From assembly GCF_032884065.1 (NCBI RefSeq), contig NC_088883.1, forward strand, positions 25,787,637-25,851,636: a stretch of 64,000 bases of DNA. Reading direction: 5' to 3'. Shown in pieces: positions 44,800-57,329 of this stretch (within the stretch, counting starts at the first letter, position 1; every line of letters starts with the position of its first letter). This DNA is from Artemia franciscana (Eukaryota > Arthropoda > Branchiopoda > Anostraca > Artemiidae). A program made the position numbers and the translations under genes. The notes beneath the pieces were generated by a model. That model worked only from the letters and a program-made list of their open reading frames with translations. It did no database searches and was not told the DNA's origin.

Positions 44800-45845
44800 A
44801 AGAAATATCAGCCTGAAAATTTTGTTCAAAGTACATTGATCCTCAAAAACGCCTTCACTAAAACTATTCACTTTTACGTCTACGGTATAATTTACTTATG
44901 TCGTTTACGTAGACCCTGTAACGTGGAAAAGTAATAAAGATACTATGGATCTAAGCTACTACATACTTATGATGAAGAATCAGTTGTTTTACGATCGGGA
45001 ACAATATTTACGAAACAGACGATTCACAGTCTTTTGATCCGAGCAAAAATCCAGTGAATTTCCCGATTGGTAAAGAGCTTATCATATAGAATGTATTTCC
45101 CGAATCAAAATATTACTAAGGGTTTCTTCGTCCAGCTTTCTAACGCACATTTCCATTGGGACGTATCTCTTTCGATTCTTAAAGCGGACAAAAATCTTTG
45201 GATTATAAAGGTTCCCTGAGGAAAAAATAAAAAAATCTTGAAGAAAATGAAACCTTGAAGAAAAAAAACACATTGAACAAAAATCTCTTAAAGTATAATG
45301 AAACATTCCACGTGTACACCGTTCTCTTTTATAACTACGGACTCCCTAATTGACTGGCTGGCCCTAACCTCAAATAATCCACACGAGATTGCGTCATCCT
45401 CAGTTACAACCTTTCGGGTCTCCACTTGACTGACGGGTCCTAACCTCTTACAAGTCATGCGAGAATGTTTCATCCTTAACATAAGTAAAATACCTCCTAT
45501 TCCGTAACATACACGTGTACAATAGCATTACTTGACATACAGGTCCGTATTATCAATAACATCTGCTGGCTGTCGTCGGAATGGAAAGATATGTGTTGTA
45601 GGATCGTGGGGTATGTGAGTCATGGAATCAACTGTTACGTAACAACAGGTGTACAATTGTATTGCGCTAGACTGAAGTTTGCGTACTAAAGTCTTAAGGG
45701 AATCACCGTTAAACATCTTCGTGATCAACGGTGAAGAAAAAGATGAGCATCTATGGCTCTCTTTAAACCTATTGAGGCATCACTATTGAAGCCATAGCTG
45801 AGGGCATTGGTAAACTATCTCTATATCCTTACTTTAACATATTAC
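44800..45845. other. Intron or flank with a 76-bp tandem duplication
   Basis: No exon was recognised. About 45340-45415 and 45418-45490 are two related copies with a period of 76 (ctaacctc at 45364 and 45440; cgagattgcgtcatcc versus cgagaatgtttcatcc). A weaker third trace lies at 45500-45550. Confidence 0.45.
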
Positions 45846-46017
45846 CTAAGCATTTCCCATCATTGCCCGGAATGAAGCCAGAAGAACAAGCACACAGTAA
45901 GCTGTCATCTAAGCAACTGCACATAACAAATGGATCCAGATTTCCACATGCAGTGACACAACCTGTGCCGGTTGAGGGTGGTTGTGGTGTTGGACAAGGT
46001 GTCTGGCCGATGGAATA
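45846..46017 (-). CDS. Pro/Thr- and Cys-rich exon, first recognised exon of the gene
   Basis: A 172-bp exon with acceptor ctattttgcag at 46018 and donor TTAG/GTAATATG, phase 0 to phase 1. It encodes 57 residues beginning YSIGQTPCPTPQPPSTG, a Pro/Thr linker, then a compact cysteine-rich module (GCVTACGNLD, MCSCLDDSLLCACSSGF, DGKCL), with eight cysteines after the linker and a CACSSGF core like an EGF-type or EB-type domain. The phase 1 end fits the next exon at 36190 (G plus CT gives Ala). The phase 0 start would suit a preceding signal-peptide exon, which I did not find in the window to 64 kb. Confidence 0.68.
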
Positions 46018-47319
46018 CTGCAAAATAGAATAAACATTGTGAAACTGAAAAATTTACGTAAGAATAATGTGCACGATCCATATTGCTCTGATAGCTACAC
46101 TAGAACCGAAGGTATTGACTCTAATGAACCCTTGTAAATAGGTTTCACAAATTCGGACAGATATCTAAAGAAAAAATCTACATTTTTACAGATTTCTGCA
46201 TTAGAATTGCCAAAGAGTACACGGTTAGGGTATAGAAAAGATTTTAGACAAATGAATCTAATTAGAAAGTATCTAAAGATACTTCCTTGTAATGACACCT
46301 TGGATTAATTTAAATTCTGATTCATTTAAGCTTTAACCTTTTGATTTATTGTAATTATTTTCCAGGAAATTCTAAAAGAAAAGAAATTATTCTACAAGAA
46401 AAGTGTAAGAATGAAAAGTCAAGATAATTTCTGGATATGCTTTTAAACTTTAAATTCTAACGAAAATGGTTATTCGGTCCCTGAAGAATACAAGATTTTC
46501 AGCGCTAAGGAGGGGAGAATTGGCTCTTTATTACTTGCAAACATCACAAAACCTTAGCTCTGATGAGCCAAAGAAGGATATTTCGCACATCACAGAATTA
46601 AGGCTTTAATTCATAAGTTATCTTTTGCTAACATAATATTTTTTCCTTCTTGGACTAGAAAACCAGGAATAGTAGAAAACTATGATAATGTTTAAAAATC
46701 CATCCCAGGAAGTTCTGTAAATGGCAGAAGGATGCACTAGAATAGTTTTTCAGTTAGCTCATAGGTCTTGAAATTGACTTTTTACATTTTAATTTTAATT
46801 TTTCTTCAATCATTTATTAGGGTCAGAATGAAACCCAATGCGGAGAAAAAATATATTTAATATTTAAAATATTCAAAAAATATTTTTATTTAAAAAAATA
46901 TGATTAAAAAAAATATTTAAATATAAGCTGTTTGATTAAAGATTAACAAAAACTTTCTAAAAAAGATGTTATTCAAAGAAAAGCAAATGACTTGTTAAAC
47001 TTAAGATCAGCATAAATAAAAGTCTAAATATATTTTTTTCCCTAGCGTAGTTATTTATATCAGTAATTGTTTATATATTTCTATTTATCATGTTAAATAA
47101 AGTCACAGTCAAAACGACCAGACATTACTATTAAACAATAAATGAAACCCATAACGAACAAAAACTAAATAAACAATCAGAGTAAATAAATGTACTATCA
47201 GGTACTAATATAAATAAACAAATAAAGCTTAGAACGAGCAAAAGTTAAAGTGAATATGCAAATCAAGGTTAAAAAACAAAAACAAAAATCAATACAAACA
47301 AAAATCTGACTACTGCCTC
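46018..47319. other. No recognised feature
   Basis: AT-rich sequence with A/T runs (46850-46940) and short 'aataaataaa' repeats near 47090-47290. No exon, signal-peptide frame or mobile-element end was found. Confidence 0.45.
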
Positions 47320-47334
47320 GTTCCCTAACTGTAT

Positions 47335-49046
47335 TAAATAAAAAAAACAAGTTTTTTTTAACTGAAAGCAAGGAGCGACATTAAAACTTGAAACGCACAG
47401 AAATTACTTCGTATATGAAAGAGGCTGCTTCCTCATCAACGCCCCGCTCTTTACGCTAAAGTTTGACTCTTTTTCTCAATTCTTCTTTTTAAAACAGTAA
47501 AAAACTTTAGCGTAAAGAGCGGGGCGTTGATGAGGAAGCAGCCTCTTTCATATACGAAGTAATTTCTGTGCGTTTTAAGTTTTAATGTCGCTCCTTACTT
47601 TCAGTTAAAAAAACTTGTTTTTTTTTATTTAATTTCTGAACGTTTTTGAATCATTGCATGTTTTGATTTGGCTCTCCGTAGAGGAATAATCAAAACGAAA
47701 TTTGAATTTTTTTTTTTTTGGCTAAATGGCTTTCTCATAATTTTGATCGAATGATTTTGAAAAAAAAGAGCGGGGGACGAAGCTTAGTTGCCCTCCGATT
47801 TTTTGGTTAATTAAAAAGGCAACTAGAACTTTTAATTTTTTACGAATCTTTTTATTGGTAAAAGATTTACGTAACTTATAAATTAGCTTACGTAAAGAAC
47901 TTTTGTATTCTCATGTTTTTATTACATATATGAGGGGATTCGCCCCATCGTCAGTAACTTGCTCTTTACACTAAAGCTTAAATTTTATCCCAATTCATTA
48001 AGAATGACCCCTGAATCACAAAAGCCGTAGAATAAATAGTTGAAATTACTAAAAATACTTTAGCGTAAAGAGCGAGGTATTAGAAGGAGGTGAGCCCCTT
48101 ATATGGGTAATAATTTCTGTTTGTTTTAAGTTTTATTGCTGTTCCTTACTTCCAGCTGAAAAAGCTTTTTCACATTTATTTTTTAATTGTTTCTTTTTTA
48201 AATAATGCTATTAAATCCTGCTCTCCCTTCATGGAAATTTTCTTCTCCCATGACAAATTCTCGATGGAAAGTTCCCCCAGCGTATCCCCCTCTTCTCAAG
48301 CCCTCCCCCCAACCAAAAAAATCCTCCTGAAAACGCCTGTATACTTCCCAATAACCATTACTATATGTAAGCACAGGTCAAAGTTTGTAACTTGTTGCCC
48401 CTCCCACGGGGACTGTGGGGGAGTAAGTCGTCCCCAAAGTCATAGTTATAAAGTTCTTCGACTACGCTGAATAAAATGGCTATCTCAGAATTTTGATTCG
48501 TTGACTTTGGGAAAATAATTAGCGTGGGAGGGGGCCTAGGTGCCCTCCAAATTTTTTGGTAACTTAAAAAGGGCACTAGAACTTTTCATTTCCTTTAGAA
48601 TCAGCCCTCTTGCAACATTCTAGGACAACTGGGTCGATACGATAACCCCTGGGAAAAAAACAAAAAAAAAACAAAAAAACAAATAAACACGCATCCGTTA
48701 TCTGCCTTCTGGCAAAAAATGCAAAATTCTACATTTTTGTAGATAGGATCTCGAAACTTCTACAGTAGGGTTCTCTGATACGCTGAATCTGATGGTGTGA
48801 TTTTCGTTAAGATTCTATGACTTTTAGAGGGTGTTTCTCCCTATTTTCTAACATAACGCAAATTTTCTTAGGCTCGAAACTTTTGATGGGTAGGACTAAA
48901 CTTGATGAAACTTATATATTTAAAACCAGCATTAAAATGTGATTCTTTTGATGTAGCTATTGGTATCAAAATTCCTTTTTTTAGAGTTTTGGCTACTATT
49001 GAGCCGGGTCGCTCCTTACTACAGTTCGTTACCACGAACTGTTTGA
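47335..49046 (+). repeat. Foldback-bearing element, complete copy (R5)
   Basis: Same order as R2: outer foldback (47345-47635), body, small hairpin (about 47975-48075), CT-rich stretch, satellite-like monomer (48360-48640), 3' part and terminal hairpin cagttcgttaccacgaactg plus TTTGA. The outer loop is inverted relative to R2. Confidence 0.88.
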
Positions 49047-49304
49047 AAAGTATAAAGAACACAGCGTCATTATTGCCTTACTAAAAACGAATTATATTAA
49101 AAAATATTTTCTTCACACTTATTACAACATTGAAATCAAAAATAAAAACTGCCGTACAGTAAAATGTTGAACTGATGAGCTTTCAGCAATTAATATAATC
49201 TTATATCAAATATTCAGTTTAATTTTACCAGTTCTTTCCGGGATTTTACTAGGTCTTTCTGGTTTTACTAAACACGAGAGTTTCGCTGCTGTCCCGTTCC
49301 CTAA

Positions 49305-50985
49305 CTGTAATTAAATAAAAAAACAAGTTTTTTCGACTGAATGTAAAGAGTGACTTTAAAATTTAAAACATACAGAAATTAATCCGTATATAAAAAGGGC
49401 TGTTCCTTTCTCGACGCCCCGCTGTTTACGCTAAAGTTTAACTCTTTCTCAAAACTCTGCTTTTTAAAACAACAAAAAAAACTTTATCGTAAAGAGCAGG
49501 GCGTTGAGGAAGGAACAGCCCTTTTTATATACGGAGTAATTTCTGTTCGTTTTAAGTTTTAATGCTGCTCCTTACTTTCAGTCGAAAAAACTTGTTTTTT
49601 TAAATATAATTTCTGAAAGTTTTTGAATTATTGCATGTTTTGATTTTGGCTATCCGCATATGAATAACTAAAACAAATTTGCACATTCATTTTTTAAAGT
49701 GTGGGGGAGGAGGCCTAGTTGCCCTCCAATTTTTTGGCTCTTTAAAAAGGTGACTTGAACCTTTAGTTTTTCAGGAAAAGTTTTATTAGTAATATTCATA
49801 CGTAACTTACGAATTAACTTACGTAACGAGCTTCCATATTCGTTTATTTTTATTACGAATCTGCGGGGGTTCACCCCCTCGTCAATACCTCGCTCTTTAC
49901 AATAAAGCTTACATTTTGTCCCAATGCTTTAAGAATGTCCAGTGAATCACAAAAGCCGTAGAATAAATAGTTGAAATTACTAATAATACTTCAGCGTAAA
50001 GAGCAAGATATTTAGGAGGAGATGAGCCTCCTCATATGCGTAATAATTTCTGTTGATTTTAATTTGTAATGCTGCTTCTTATTTTCAGTAGAAGAAATTC
50101 ACATTTATTTTTTCATTGTTTTTTTTAATGACGTTTGAAATTCCTGCCCCCCTTCATGGAAATTCTCTTCCCCCATGATAAATTCTCTTAGGAGGGAAAG
50201 ACCCTCCTAAATAACCCCTTCCCCTCGCCCCCCAAACCAAAAAATCCCCCTAAAAACGTTAGCACCCACCCAGTAGCAAGTTCTTTTTTGCATCTTTCTT
50301 AGGGCGGGTACTGGGATATTAGTTAAATGTATTTTGATTATAAATAAAGCGAACTAAACAATAGCCATTACTGTATGTAAACAATGGTCAAAGTTTATAA
50401 CTTACTTCCCCTCCCCCGGGGACTGTGAGGGAGTAAGTCGTCACCAAAGACATGGTTGTAAGGTTTATCAACTATGTTGAGCGAAATAGCCATATTAAAT
50501 TTTGATCCGGTGACTTGGGGAAAACATGAGCGTGGGAGGGGCCTAGGTGCCCTCCAATTTTTTTGGTCACTTAAAAAGGGCACTAGAACTTTTAATTTCT
50601 GTTAGAATGGGCCATCCCGCAACATTCCAGGACCACTGGGTCGGTACGATCACCCCTGAAAAAAAACAACAACAAATAAACACGCATCCATGATCGGTCT
50701 TCTGACAACAAATACAAAATTCCACATTTTTGTAGATAGAAGCTTAAAACTTCTAGAGTAGGATTCCCTGATAAGCAGAATGCGATGGTGTGATTTTCAT
50801 TTGAGATTCTATGACTTTTAGAGGGTGTTCCTCCCTGTTTTCCAAAATAAGGCATATTTTTTCAGGCTCGTAACTTTTGATGGGTAAGACTAAATTCGAT
50901 GAAACTTATATGTTTGAAATGAGCATAAAAATCCGATTCTTTTGATATATCTATTAGTATCAATATTTCGGTTTCTAGAGTTTCG
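49305..50985 (+). repeat. Foldback-bearing element, 3'-truncated copy (R6)
   Basis: Outer foldback at about 49320-49600 with arms distinct from R2, R3 and R5 (ttaatccgtatataaaaagg), body, CT-rich stretch with an extra insert near 50275-50360, and satellite-like monomer (50395-50650). It ends at gtttcggttcc without the terminal hairpin, running straight into the tail unit. Confidence 0.85.
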
Positions 50986-51430
50986 GTTCCAGAGCATTGA
51001 AAACATATTCAATACAAATATTTTCTCTGTACTTATTACGAAACTTGAAAACAAAAAATTGGAGTGGAATAAAGTGTTCAACTGATGAGCTTTTAGCAAG
51101 TAATCTAACTATACTTTAAATACTCATTTTAACTTTATTTGTTTTTGGCAACACTGGTCAAGACCCATATACTTGTAGGTACAAAAAAGAGTCCAGCTTC
51201 TGCATCCTTCCTTAGCTATAAAAGTCTAAAGCCTATTGCGTCATTGTTGTTTTATTGAAAACGTATTATATTACAAGTATTTTCTTTGCATTCATTACAG
51301 CATTGAAAACAAAAATAAACGTTGCTGTAAAGTAAAATGTTGAACTGATGAGCTATCAGCAATAAATATCATTATATATTAAATATTCAAATTAGTTTTG
51401 TTAGTTCTTTCCAAGACTGTTCAAAATGCA

Positions 51431-51940
51431 TACAGTTTTCACTAAAGCGCCAATGACGCAGCAGGCTTTAGATTTTTGCAGTTCCGGAAGGGAACAGTAG
51501 CAAGACTCTTGTTTGTAGTGTTTAAACTTGATTTACATATTCAATTTAAGTTTTACTCCTTTAAGATTTATTTATTTGTTAGTTTTGGTTCCGTTTGTAT
51601 GTTTGTTTGCTGTAATGTTTATTTAATTTCTGCCCTTTTGGGTTTTATTTATTCTTTAAAAGTAGTTTCTGGGTGTTTTGAGTTCGAACTGTTCTAGGAA
51701 TTTATTTCTGCTGATTTTTAAATTAATGTGGCCTTTACTTTTCTTTGAAAAACTTACTTTAGTCAGAAATTTTTTGAATTAGTTTTCGTTCGGTTTTCAT
51801 TACCAAAATTTCCAGTTTTTCAATATTCACGATCGCAAAATCAAAGCTTTTTATTAACTTCGAAGTTTCATAAAATCATCAAAACTAGTATCAGAGTAAC
51901 AATATCAAAGTAACAAAGTATCATAATTAATCTCCTCTGC
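51431..51940. other. No recognised feature
   Basis: T-rich sequence before satellite array B. The short open frame at 51476-51697 is low-complexity (Phe/Leu/Val) and has no support as a gene. About 51720-51775 resembles part of segment L. Confidence 0.4.
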
Positions 51941-51944
51941 TTTG

Positions 51945-53235
51945 GGGGCAGGGGGATTTCACCCCATGAAGCATATTTATTTGACCTTTGGACTATTCGA
52001 ACAAACTGGTTATCTAAAAATTTTGACCGGATACTTTTGGTAAAAAGGTCGTTGGGGGTGGGGGGATGACTGCCCTTTCATCAATTTTACCTCTTAAAAA
52101 AGAAACTAGAACCTTCAATGTCCAATCAACTGAATCCCCACCCAAGTTAATACAACTATCCTTTGCACAAAAACTTATATGTTGGTGATGGTGAATTTGT
52201 ATAAATTACAGCACATACCCCATGGACTTTGTCAACCCTTTAGTTAAAAGCTTGGAAAAAAGGGACAACGAGTCGGGGCTGGTTACCCTAACCTCTTTCG
52301 ACTCTTAACACTTTTATTTTCACTAGAACTTTCGATTTCCAATCGAATAAGTTACCTCCGAAGACTTTACGACCACCTCTTCCATTAAAAACTTTATATG
52401 TTAACAATGGGCAACTAGCACAACTTATAGCCCTTGCCCCAAAAGGAGGGGGTTATCAAATTCGAAGCAATAGTTATTTGACATTTTACCTTATTTTGAA
52501 AATATGGCTATTTCTAAATTTTGATCATAAGCACTTGGGAGAAAGCGTGTTAGGGGGGTGAGGTCTGGTTTCAATCCATTTTGATCCTAAAATGGAACTA
52601 GAACTTCCGATCTTCGATCAAATAAACCCTCTCCAAAATTTATGCGACAACCCCTTCCATAAGAATGTTATATCTTACTAATAGGTAATTACCAAGGCTT
52701 ACATCCCTTTCCCCCATGCTGTAGGGTGTCTTTTCAACCATGGAGGCGTATTTATCTGACCTTTGGACTATTTTGAATAAAATGACTATCTTAAAATTTG
52801 AAAAAGCCTATTTGGCTTAGGTCACCTGTTTGCCTGTAATTTCAAGCGAATTCAATCCCCATTTTTCATACAAGTCAAGTGGACATTGTCCGTCACACTT
52901 CAAAAATCAATCCGATCTTTCATCCGTTAGTTCTATGAATATCTATCTTAGCTCTATCCTAGTAATGATGCATGGACGGACAGATGATAGGCGTATATAT
53001 CAACAAGTGGAATGACATCTTTTTTATACAGCCCTAAAAATGACTTATGCCATATTTTGCGACTCACTCACTCGGACTATCTGTCTTGGCTTTTTCTATA
53101 ATTATACCATGGCTTGATGCCTGCAAAAGCTTTATTTTAATTGAAGCCTGCATTTGGGGAAAAGGGCGTGGAAAGTCTAGTTGCTCTCCAATAACTTTTG
53201 ACTCTTGAGAAAGGCACTAAAACCTGTTATTTACA
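51945..53235 (+). repeat. 275-bp satellite, array B, left plus-oriented block
   Basis: Monomers in the same orientation as array A, with the 'actcttaaaaagg...actagaactttcaat' phrase near 52083, 52308, 52582 and 53205. The piece 52800-53140 is an unrelated insert or a highly diverged unit. Confidence 0.8.
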
Positions 53236-53274
53236 ATTTTTGAGATCCAGAATCAAACATGCCTTCTTTTCAGA

Positions 53275-53335
53275 GGCAGCGCAATAGCGCTGCCTAAGTA
53301 AAGAGCGCTTTGAGCACAATGTATTATTTATTTTT
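53275..53335 (+). repeat. Spacer J at the inversion point of array B
   Basis: GGCAGCGCAATAGCGCTGCC (a perfect 8-bp stem, 4-base loop), then taagtaaagagcgctttgag and cacaatgtattatttat. The same spacer occurs, reverse-complemented, at 10690-10745 at the corresponding point of array A. Confidence 0.78.
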
Positions 53336-53369
53336 TTTGATTTTTTTTTTATCAGAGCAGGGCACTTCC

Positions 53370-55385
53370 TATCGAAGGATTTGTCGTAGAAACTTCAAAA
53401 AGGGCTCATTTGATTGCAAATTGAAAAGGATAGTGCCCTTTTTGATAGCCGAAACTGATAGGAGGGCAACTAACACCCCTCCCACGACCATCATTTCCCA
53501 AAACAGATTCAGAAAAATTATAGTTATAACCATTTTGTTCAACGTAGTTTAAAGATTCAGAAATTATGTCTTTGAGGATGACAACTTGCCCACAGCCCTC
53601 AAATTCGACAACACCCCAAAATCCCCAAAATTTTGTGATTAGCCATTCTTTTCAGCGTAGTTTGAAGATCAAGAAATTATGTCTTCGAGACTGACATATA
53701 CCCTACAGCCCACAGGGCGAGGGTTGTAAGCTATGTCCTGGGGGCATTTAAGGTTTATATAGAAATGGTGATCGTGTAAATTTCAGAGGGGGCTCAATGG
53801 ATTGCTAATCAGAAGTTCTAGTGCTCTTTTTGAGATTCAGAGTAATTGGAGGGCGGATATTTCCCTCCACAGACACCTCGTATTTTCCCGAAAGGCACCT
53901 GATAGAAATTTTGAGGTGGTCATTTGTTGTCCTAGAAACTTCAAAAAGAGCTCATCCAATTGAAAACTGAAACGGCTAGTGACTTTATTGACAGTCAAAA
54001 TTGATTGGAGGGAACTAACCCTCCTTCAGCGTGAACCATTTCCCTAATTAACTTTTTTAAGATTCAAAGTGATCAGCGGATAGATACCCCCCCCCTCTTC
54101 ACATGCCATGTATGTTCCCAAACTGTATCTGATAGAAATTTTGAGATGGTCATTGTTGTCGAAAAAACTTCGAAAGCAGCTGATTCGATTAAAAAACCAA
54201 AAGAGCCAGAGCCTTTTTTAGTAGTCAAAAATGATTGGAGGGCAGCTATCTATCTCCAACGCCCACTATTTCCTCAACCCCCCCAATCCCAATTTTTATA
54301 TAGCCATTTTGTTCAAAGTAATTGGAAAGTCTGGAAATTATGTTTTTCAGGATAACAGCCCCCCCCAGGGACCCCAGGGAAAGGGTTGTGAGTTATCCTC
54401 GGGGGGGGGGGGGGTATATAGTATATATAGATAAGGTGATCGTATAAACTTTGGAGGGGGCTCATTGGATTTGTAATTATAATTTCTAATGCCATGGTTA
54501 TTTCTTGTCGGAAAAATTCCAAAAATGCTCATTCGATTCGAAACTGAAAGAACCAGTGCCCTTTTTAGCAGTCGAAAGCGATTGGAGTGCAATCAATCCA
54601 CCTCCCACGCCCACCATTTCCCCAAACACATCCAACAAAAAATTTGAGATAGCCATTGTGTTCAACGTAATTGAAAAGTCTGGAAATAATGCCTTTGATG
54701 ATGATAACCCGCTCCACAGCCCTCAGGGCAAGGGTTGTAAGTTATGCCCTGGATGCATATGCGGTATATTTAGGAAAGTTGATTGTAAAACCTTTGGAGG
54801 GGTCACAATGGATTTGATAATCAGATGTTCTACTGCTCTTTTTAAAATCCAGAGCCATCGGAGAGTGAATACCCCCCCCCCTCACACCTCTTATTTTCCC
54901 GAAATGCATCTAATTTTATTTTTGAGATGGCCATTTGTTATCATATTAACTTTCAAAAATAGCTCCTTCAATTGGAAATTGAAAGGATCAGTGTCTTTTT
55001 AACAGTCGAAGGTAATTGGAGGGCAGCTAATCCCCCTCCAACGCCCACCATTTCCCCAAACACATCCAATAAAAATTTTGAGATAGCCAATTCGTTTAAC
55101 ATAATTGAAAGGCCCTGAAATTATGTCTATGAGTTCGGCAGCCTCCTCCCCCTCCACATCCCTCAGGGAAAGAGTTGTAAGTTATTCTATGGGGGGGGGG
55201 TATAAGTTATATATAGAAAAAGTGATCGTATAAACTTTGGAGGGGCCCACTGGATTCGTAATCAGGAGTTCTAGTGCCTTCTTTAAGACTCAGAGTGACC
55301 GGAGAGTGGATAGGCTATCTCCCCCCCCCCACACACTTCGTATTTCCCCGAAGTGTAACTGATAGAATTTTTTTTATGGCCATTT
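53370..55385 (-). repeat. 275-bp satellite, array B, inverted block
   Basis: About seven monomers in reverse orientation. Two monomer types alternate: one with 'cttcaaaaagggctcat' and 'gattggagggcagctaa' (near 53390, 53940, 54170, 54520, 54945), the other with 'ggaggggctcattggatt' and 'agttctagtgc' (near 53790, 54455, 54790, 55240). This alternation suggests a dimeric higher-order unit. G or C runs occur at 54399-54413, 54873-54882 and 55321-55331. Confidence 0.82.
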
Positions 55386-55387
55386 TT

Positions 55388-55500
55388 TTTCTTATTTATT
55401 GATAGTGATTTGCGGTAGTTTTACACTTGGAAGATTATTTGACTTTATTTTATCCCTCATTAATGGTGCTCTTTACTTTTCTTTGAAAAACTTATCTTAT
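55388..55500 (+). repeat. Segment L at the second orientation switch
   Basis: tttattgatagtgatttgc, ttttacacttggaagatt, atttgactttattt, then ttacttttctttgaaaaact. Matches segments at 10770, 12310 and (reversed) 11960-12010. It lies where array B returns to plus orientation. Confidence 0.65.
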
Positions 55501-55559
55501 GGAAAAAGTTTTTAAAATTATCCTTTGTAAAAAAAACCTCATATGTCATCAATGGGAAA

Positions 55560-57150
55560 ATTGTATAAGCGATGGCTCTTGCCCCACGGGCCTTTGGGAG
55601 ATTGTCAACCCCTGAGCTACAGTTATTTTACTTGTGGACTTTTTTGAACAAGATGATATCTCAAAATTTTGATCAGATGAATCTGGGGAAAGAAAGTTTT
55701 GAGACATAGGGAGAGGGAGACTGGTTGACCTCCAATTACTTTTTGACTCTTAAAAAGGGAACTAAAACTTTCAATTTCCGATCAAATGAGCCTCCTCTAA
55801 AGTTTATACAACAACCACTTCCATAAAGCCTTACTTACATGATAACAATAGACAGCTAGCATTAGCCCTTACCGCAAGGTCTGGGGGTGATCAGACTTGA
55901 AGTCATAGCTAGTTTGATTCATGACAATTTGAAGCATCCATTTGGAGGAAAAGGGGTGCAAGGGAGGGGAACTGGTAGCCCTCCAATCACTTTTGACTCT
56001 TAAAATGGAAACTATAACTTTCAATTCCCTCGCAAATGAGCCCCCTTCAAATTTAAGACAACCACCGCTTCCATAAAAAGCTTATATGTTAACAACAGGC
56101 AATTAGTATAGCTTATAGCAATTACCCTGGGGCGATGGGGGTAACCAACCCCAGAGTCATAATTTATTTTGCCTTTGGACTGTTTTGAATAAAATGACTA
56201 TCACAAAATTTTTATCGGATGCATTTGGGGAAAGAGTGTAAGGGAGGAGGTCTAGTTCCAATGTCTTTTGACTCTTGAAAGGGAGCTAGAACTCTCAATT
56301 TCCAATTAAATGAGCTTTCTTAAAGCTTATGTGACCATCCCTCCCATAACAAACATATATGTCCTGGGGAATAATTTACAACCCTTGCTCCTTGGATCTG
56401 GGGGGTTGTGTTAAAATTGGAGGCACTGTAATATGATCTTTGAAATATTTTGAATTTCAGAATTTCAAATCGGATACATTTTGGGAAAAGACAGTGAGTG
56501 GGGGGCTTGTTGCCCTACGATCACTTTTTACTCTTAATAAAGGAACTAGAGCTTTCAATTTCAAAATAAATGAGCCATCTCCAAAGTTTATACGACCGCC
56601 GCTTCCACAAAAACCTTATACACCTCTGGGCATAGCTTGAAATCCTTAAAACCGTGCCCAAAAGGGTTGTGTCAACCCCAGAGGCATTGTTATATGATCT
56701 TAAGACCATTTAAACAAACTTGGATATCTCAAAAGTTTGATCAGATGCACTTGGGAGAAAGCTTGTAAGGGAGGGGTCCGGTTCTAACCGGTTTGGACTT
56801 TTGAAAGGGAACTAAAACTTCCAATTTCCAATCAAATAAGGCTTTCTAAAGTTTATAGGACCACCCATTGGATAAGAGCCCTATATACTCCAATTGCATA
56901 ACTTAAAGCACTTTCTTCCAGGCTCTGGGGGTTGTGTCGACCCCCGGAATTTTGTTATCTGATCTTTGAACTATTTTAGCCAAATGGCTATCTCAGAACT
57001 TTGATCGTATGTATTTGGTAAAAGAGGGTATCTGTGTGTAGGGGAAGTAGTTCCTTTCAATAGTTTTTGGCTCTTTCAAAGAGAACTAGAGCTTCCGATA
57101 TCCGATCCAATGAGCCCACTTTGAAGTTTATAACGCCATCCCTTTCTTAT
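55560..57150 (+). repeat. 275-bp satellite, array B, right plus-oriented block
   Basis: About six head-to-tail monomers with the 'gactcttaaaa' phrase near 55745, 55993, 56270, 56530, 56815 and 57075. An A-rich tract of simple-repeat character follows at 57165-57265. Confidence 0.87.
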
Positions 57151-57329
57151 GAAGTGCCTCTGGGGGAAAAATAAATTAAAGATTGAAGCTGTGAAATGTA
57201 AAAGAAAATAAAAATGAAAAATAAATAAAATATAAATGAAAATAAAAGATAAGCTAATTTTTAGCAGGTGAACACCAATTTAAACTGGAGGTAGAATATT
57301 TTAAGCGATAAATAAAATGAAATACGTTC

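Larger units (their letters stand above)
47320..51190 (+). repeat. Tandem duplication carrying R5 and R6
   Basis: Two direct copies of a unit of about 1.96 kb: a short lead (cgttccctaactgtatt at 47325 and 49290), a foldback-bearing element, then a 200-260-base tail (ttattacaacattgaaatc ... atgttgaactgatgagct). The tail occurs a third time at about 51225-51430 without the element. This looks like unequal exchange after insertion. Confidence 0.8.

Noticed and set aside
45082..45728. Minus-strand frames upstream of the 45.9 kb exon
   Set aside because: No domain, no convincing splice sites, and overlap with a 76-bp tandem duplication.
54505..55002. 165-codon plus-strand frame
   Set aside because: It lies wholly in the inverted satellite block, and similar frames appear by chance in other monomers.
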